NCBI GenBank assembly: GCA_937888925.1
Contig: CALARM010000142.1
Span: forward strand, 1 to 9,368
Source: an uncultured Synergistia bacterium
GTDB taxonomy: Bacteria > Eremiobacterota > SpSt-956 > JAKJGF01
DNA: 9,368 nt
Reading direction: 5' to 3'
Below the pieces are notes generated by a model that was not told the DNA's origin, ran no database searches, and saw nothing but the letters and a program-made list of their open reading frames with translations. A program made the translations under genes and the position numbers. Below, in pieces: positions 7,095-9,368 of the stretch (within the stretch, counting starts at the first letter, position 1; every line of letters begins with the position of its first letter).

Positions 7095-7118
7095 ACCTTC
7101 GTCCCCTGTAGGCGAGGT
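7095..7118 (-). other. Small hairpin in the 73-base linker of copy A
   Basis: On the plus strand ACCTTCG (7095-7101) pairs with CGAGGT (7113-7118), six pairs with one bulged T and an 11-base loop. It sits between the GspJ-like stop (7125) and the GspK-like start (7051). Copy B has no matching element. It could slow RNases or tune stoichiometry; chance is possible at this stem length. Confidence 0.3.
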
Positions 7119-7124
7119 CATTGA

Positions 7125-7859
7125 CTATTGCGTATTATTTAACATCACAGTATTTTTTATTATTATTTTTTCTTTGCCTGCAGTGTCAGAAAAATCTTTT
7201 GTAAAAGCCAGTCTGTCTTCCAGCATAGATTTTACTATGGTAATCTCTATGTCGATTGCATTTGCATTCTCAGAATTTTCTTTCAGATCCATTTCATATA
7301 CATGCCTGGATAATACTTTTGGTTTCCCTATAAATTCCTCTCCTGAAGTTTTTACGTCAATATCATTAAAGTATGTTTCAAAATTCTTTAATTTTTCGTT
7401 GTTAAAGGGGGTATGTTTTATTATCTTTCTTATGAGCTTTTTCCCTAACCTGGGATTATTTGGATCAAGAGTACCGGGAATAGTAGAAGGATCTGTCAGA
7501 ATCATAGAAAATTCTTTACCTTTTTTACTCCTGGGAAAAGTGTAGTATAGAATATATGCCTGCCATTTCGGTTTCCCTGTGGTATGGTCATATTCATAAA
7601 GGCCGAACTCATTTATATCACTCTGCAGTATGGCATATTCATAGCCTTTCCCACCTATTGTTGCAGTAGATTTATCTGTATGGAGAAAATCTTTTACAAG
7701 AAACATATTACAGATAGACGCTTCCTGCTGTGTCTCAGTTTTATTCTGCACCAGATTCCACGATTTCAGTCCTGTACTGAAAATACTGGTAAGAGCAAAT
7801 AAAAATATAGAAAATATTACTACTGTTAACATTAATTCCAATACTGAATGACCTCTCAT
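7125..7859 (-). CDS. GspJ/PilW-like minor pseudopilin, copy A
   Basis: 244 residues. MRG-HSVLELMLTVVIFSIFLFAL gives a prepilin site with Gly at -1, His at +1 instead of Phe, and Glu at +5, then the membrane helix. STGLKSWNLVQNKTETQQEA follows and is nearly identical to copy B. The soluble domain keeps PKWQAYILYYTFPR and the C-terminal LEDRLAFTKDFSDTAGKEKI block. A longer loop near residues 111-135 (with DPSTIPGTLDPNNP) explains most of the 12-residue size difference from copy B. The start ATG has AGAGG six bases ahead. It is separated by 62 bases from the GspI-like gene and by 73 from the GspK-like gene, far looser than copy B. By family knowledge it would act at the inner membrane as part of the tip trimer. 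Confidence 0.85.
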   Translation of the reverse strand: MRGHSVLELMLTVVIFSIFLFALTSIFSTGLKSWNLVQNKTETQQEASICNMFLVKDFLHTDKSTATIGGKGYEYAILQSDINEFGLYEYDHTTGKPKWQAYILYYTFPRSKKGKEFSMILTDPSTIPGTLDPNNPRLGKKLIRKIIKHTPFNNEKLKNFETYFNDIDVKTSGEEFIGKPKVLSRHVYEMDLKENSENANAIDIEITIVKSMLEDRLAFTKDFSDTAGKEKIIIKNTVMLNNTQ

Positions 7860-7883
7860 GATAAACCTCTATTATAATCGTCA

Positions 7884-7902
7884 CCTGTCAAACAGCAACA
7901 GG
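7884..7902 (-). other. Small hairpin in the 62-base linker of copy A
   Basis: CCTGT (7884-7888) and ACAGG (7898-7902) form a five-pair stem with a nine-base loop, between the GspI-like stop (7922) and the GspJ-like start (7859). It ends about 25 bases before the start codon, upstream of the AGAGG ribosome binding site. The stem is short, so function is uncertain. Confidence 0.25.
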
Positions 7903-7921
7903 AAACCATTAAATTTGAATT

Positions 7922-8380
7922 TTACTGGCTTTTAAACGTTTCCAGTGTTGTACCTGTTATCCCTTCTGAGCCTGCCCCTGCGCTTGTTACTGTTACAATG
8001 ATACTTTTTACTTTACCACCGGTGCCGGTGACATCATGTACTGTTACTTTATAAAAATAGACAGTTCCGCCTTTCCCACCCGTACTGCCGGGTATTTCGA
8101 AGGGATAAGGAGATGGAGGAAATTTAACCCCATTTATTACAGTCTGTGATGTTGGAGGTTTCTGCGAGCCGTTAAAGGTACCTGTGCTTATTTCGCTGTA
8201 GTTCATAAACATAATCCTGTTTAACATCCCCTCTGCAAGACTGATGTTTGTAACTTTTTTCCCTGATTTTTTTGCTGCAGAAAGACCGCTTATAAATACA
8301 GACGTAATTGTAATTATAATAATACCCAGCAGAAAGATACCAATTACTACTTCTGCAAGAGTAAAAGCTTTTTTTCTCAA
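7922..8380 (-). CDS. GspI/PilV-like minor pseudopilin, copy A
   Basis: 152 residues and first gene of the six-gene pilin operon. MRKKA-FTLAEVVIGIFLLGIII is a type IV prepilin N-terminus with Phe at +1 and Glu at +5, but Ala replaces the usual Gly at -1. Ala is one of the few tolerated residues at that place, so processing is probably slower rather than absent. The region after the helix (SVFISGLSAAKKSGKKVT) and the GTVYFYKVTVHDV strand block match the copy-B paralogue (5125-4673). The start is TTG, fixed by the prepilin motif and by GAGGA six bases upstream; no in-frame ATG fits. The leader from the promoter at 8428-8457 is about 40 bases. GspI and PilV types cannot be separated on this evidence. 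Confidence 0.85.
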   Translation of the reverse strand: MRKKAFTLAEVVIGIFLLGIIIITITSVFISGLSAAKKSGKKVTNISLAEGMLNRIMFMNYSEISTGTFNGSQKPPTSQTVINGVKFPPSPYPFEIPGSTGGKGGTVYFYKVTVHDVTGTGGKVKSIIVTVTSAGAGSEGITGTTLETFKSQ

Positions 8381-8427
8381 TTTTTGTCCTCTTTTCTGGA
8401 AAAATCAGACAATAGTACCTGTAAAAA

Positions 8428-8457
8428 ACTATAACATAAAAATTAAGCTAAAGTCAA
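8428..8457 (-). promoter_or_regulatory. Sigma70-type promoter of the pseudopilin operon
   Basis: Read on the minus strand, TTGACT (8457-8452) and TATAGT (8433-8428) are 18 bases apart, and TG one base upstream of the -10 gives an extended -10 (TGTTATAGT). Transcription would start near 8421, about 40 bases before the TTG start at 8380. This is the only good promoter found ahead of the six pilin genes, consistent with one operon. Confidence 0.65.
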
Positions 8458-8516
8458 CTAATTTTTTATTATAGAAAAATAGAACCAAAAAATAATAAAA
8501 AATTAATATAAACCCC

Positions 8517-8544
8517 TTATATTTTTATGAAAATTGTTTATAAT
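8517..8544 (+). promoter_or_regulatory. Candidate promoter of the micro-ORF (perfect -10, poor -35)
   Basis: A perfect TATAAT lies at 8539-8544. The only -35 at workable spacing is TTATAT (8517-8522, 16 bases), a weak match. CCCCT (8513-8517) and AGGGG (8551-8555) flank the -10 as an inverted pair and could be an operator. Weak -35 plus flanking symmetry would fit activator or repressor control, but the evidence is thin. Confidence 0.35.
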
Positions 8545-8591
8545 AGAAATAGGGGATATTTATGCATAACCCGTTACCTGTCACGAGAAAG

Positions 8592-8599
8592 AGGAGGTG
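8592..8599 (+). promoter_or_regulatory. Very strong ribosome binding site of the micro-ORF
   Basis: AGGAGGTG is an eight-base perfect complement to the 3' end of 16S rRNA and lies seven bases before the ATG at 8607. No other gene in the window has a site this good, and it is the main reason to accept the short reading frame. Confidence 0.7.
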
Positions 8600-8606
8600 T
8601 GTAATT

Positions 8607-8666
8607 ATGAAGATTCCGAAACCGCCACCGATTGAAGAACCTGATTTCCCTGTATATGCTTTTTAA
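8607..8666 (+). CDS. Proline-rich micro-protein of 19 residues
   Basis: A short frame encoding MKIPKPPPIEEPDFPVYAF, then TAA. It has five prolines in eight residues around a PPP run and an acidic EEPD segment, no hydrophobic helix and no cysteine. Support comes from the AGGAGGTG ribosome binding site seven bases upstream and a TATAAT about 60 bases upstream. A second in-frame ATG at 8562 would give 34 residues, with a weaker AGGGG six bases ahead of it; 8607 is preferred. The gene stands alone: its neighbours on both sides run leftward, and no rightward gene follows, so it is not a leader peptide of a downstream operon in this window. PPP runs slow ribosomes and need elongation factor P. It could be a regulatory or signal peptide, or the 5' mark of a small RNA. 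No family is recognised. Confidence 0.5.
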   Translation: MKIPKPPPIEEPDFPVYAF

Positions 8667-8670
8667 TATA

Positions 8671-8694
8671 GACGATTCCTTTGTCGAATAAGTC
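8671..8694. terminator. Imperfect hairpin between convergent micro-ORF and prs
   Basis: GAC (8671-8673) plus ATTC (8675-8678) pair with GAAT (8686-8689) plus GTC (8692-8694), seven pairs with an internal loop and a seven-base apical loop. It lies in the 30-base gap between the two convergent stops. No T-run follows on either strand, so a terminator role is weakly supported. Confidence 0.25.
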
Positions 8695-8696
8695 GA

Positions 8697-9368
8697 TCAT
8701 ACTTCTACAATATCACCGATGACTTCACCGTTGATAGCTCTTTTTTGTTGTGCTATAAGATAATCATTTATATCGGTCTGTTCTTTTATTGCTCTTTCAA
8801 GATGCATATCCAGAATTTTTCTTACAGATATACCTGCTTCATTGCAGTAAACCAGATCTGCATAATATTTGGCAAGGCTGACGACTCTGAGCCATTTATA
8901 ACAGCTATCGTAATAGACCTGGGAACGGGGAATGGAATCTGTTATGAGCACTCTGAGACCTGACCGGTATAGTTTTTCTTCTGTCAGGATTTTGCTGTTT
9001 GCATCTATATTAAAAAGACCATGTGTTGCACATGCATAAACCTGTGTGGCTCCGTTGTCTTCCAGGAGTTTTGCTCCGTTTACAATGGAGCCTCCCGTGC
9101 AGATCATATCATCTATCATAATGGCAATCTTTCCGTCTACATCTCCGAGAAGGGCTTTGGATACGGCTTCTTTCCCTTTTTCCCTTTTCTTATATATGAC
9201 TGCCACATCTGCGCCAAGGCAGTTGGCAAGTTTTTCTGCCCTTGTTGTTCCGCCTGCATCAGGCGATACTACTACTACTCTTTTTTCTTTTAATTCTTCT
9301 GCCAGTTTTACCTTGTAGTAGAGTACAAATAGGGGGAATGCGGCAATTTTATCTACAGGGAGATCTGT
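8697..9368 (-). CDS. prs: Ribose-phosphate pyrophosphokinase (PRPP synthetase), 3' part
   Basis: The last 223 residues of Prs; the 5' part lies beyond the right edge. The enzyme transfers pyrophosphate from ATP to ribose 5-phosphate, making PRPP for nucleotide, histidine and tryptophan synthesis in the cytoplasm. Visible landmarks, in order: LPVDK near the fragment start, VVVVSPDAGG (about 31-40), the flexible catalytic loop YKKRE (59-63) keeping the Lys and Arg positions, GDVDGK, the ribose-phosphate loop IDDMICTGGS (85-94), the YACATHGLF strand and TDSIPRS. In the loop, Cys stands where most family members have Asp (DDMIDT). After the segment that aligns with the usual C-terminus there is an extra tail of about 37 residues, including LERAIKEQTDINDYLIAQQK. 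The frame is open to the window edge; an internal GTG at 9206 is not the start, because conserved Prs sequence continues upstream of it. It runs toward the pilin operon but is separated from it by about 316 bases, so co-transcription is doubtful. Confidence 0.9.
   Translation of the reverse strand, partial: TDLPVDKIAAFPLFVLYYKVKLAEELKEKRVVVVSPDAGGTTRAEKLANCLGADVAVIYKKREKGKEAVSKALLGDVDGKIAIMIDDMICTGGSIVNGAKLLEDNGATQVYACATHGLFNIDANSKILTEEKLYRSGLRVLITDSIPRSQVYYDSCYKWLRVVSLAKYYADLVYCNEAGISVRKILDMHLERAIKEQTDINDYLIAQQKRAINGEVIGDIVEV

Larger units (their letters stand above)
5144..8380 (-). repeat. Tandem cassette copy A (GspI-GspJ-GspK-like)
   Basis: The promoter-proximal copy of the duplicated three-gene unit; its partner is 2005-5125, and only 18 bases separate the two. 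It differs from copy B in having long internal linkers (62 and 73 bases), each with a small hairpin, an Ala instead of Gly at one prepilin cleavage site, and a different C-terminal module in the large third protein. A 32-base stretch in the GspJ-like genes (7723-7754 and 4523-4554) is identical between copies. Confidence 0.9.

Noticed and set aside
7174..7545. Plus-strand open frame of 123 codons inside the GspJ-like gene
   Set aside because: It is a mirror of the real minus-strand coding sequence, with no ribosome binding site and no recognisable domain. Other overlapping frames in the pilin genes were dropped for the same reason.
7862..7895. TTGACA and TATAAT on the minus strand ahead of the GspJ-like gene of copy A
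   Set aside because: The spacer is nine bases, too short for sigma70. A weak TTGCTG at 16 bases exists, but the start would fall on the ribosome binding site, leaving no usable leader.
2005..8380. A mobile element or phage origin for the duplicated pilin block
   Set aside because: No transposase, integrase, terminal repeats or target duplication are visible; simple tandem duplication explains the structure.
1987..8582. ACCTGTC heptamer seen in three non-coding places (1990, 7883 and 8576 areas), a possible shared operator
   Set aside because: It also occurs in coding sequence near 2513, about one copy is expected by chance, and the flanks do not align.

Overview
The window comes from a low-GC bacterium that builds a type IV pilus or type II secretion-like filament. 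TTG start codons are frequent: three of the seven complete full-length genes use one. The signals fit a Clostridia-like bacterium or a low-GC candidate-phylum lineage, but nothing here fixes the taxon. No rRNA, tRNA, transposase, CRISPR array or phage gene was seen.

Layout. Positions 1-212 are non-coding and hold two good sigma70-type promoters in tandem (77-105 and 154-182). They drive a rightward two-gene operon: a HEAT-repeat protein (213-1244) and, one base later, a long coiled-coil protein (1246-1968). This operon converges on a leftward six-gene block. A perfect 11-bp inverted repeat (1976-2005) sits at the junction and touches the stop codon of the leftward block.

The leftward block (8380 down to 2005) is the centre of the window. 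It is two tandem copies of one three-gene cassette. Each cassette encodes a GspI/PilV-like pseudopilin, a GspJ/PilW-like pseudopilin and an unusually large GspK/PilX-like protein of about 640 residues, in the I-J-K order known from type II secretion operons. A promoter with a near-consensus -35 and an extended -10 lies at 8428-8457. Copy A (8380-5144) is promoter-proximal and has two long linkers between its genes. Copy B (5125-2005) is tightly packed. In type II secretion and type IV pili, I-J-K proteins form the filament tip and start assembly. Two cassettes in one transcript therefore suggest two alternative or mixed tips, each carrying a large beta-rich, probably surface-exposed domain. 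Assembly ATPase, platform protein, major pilin and prepilin peptidase are not in the window.

The right end holds a rightward micro-gene (8607-8666, 19 residues, near-perfect ribosome binding site, proline-rich) lying between two leftward genes. It is followed by the 3' part of prs, encoding ribose-phosphate pyrophosphokinase (9368-8697, cut by the window edge), with an extra C-terminal tail of about 37 residues.

The most interesting items are the tandem tip cassettes with fast-diverging domains in their largest proteins, and the free-standing proline-rich micro-ORF.
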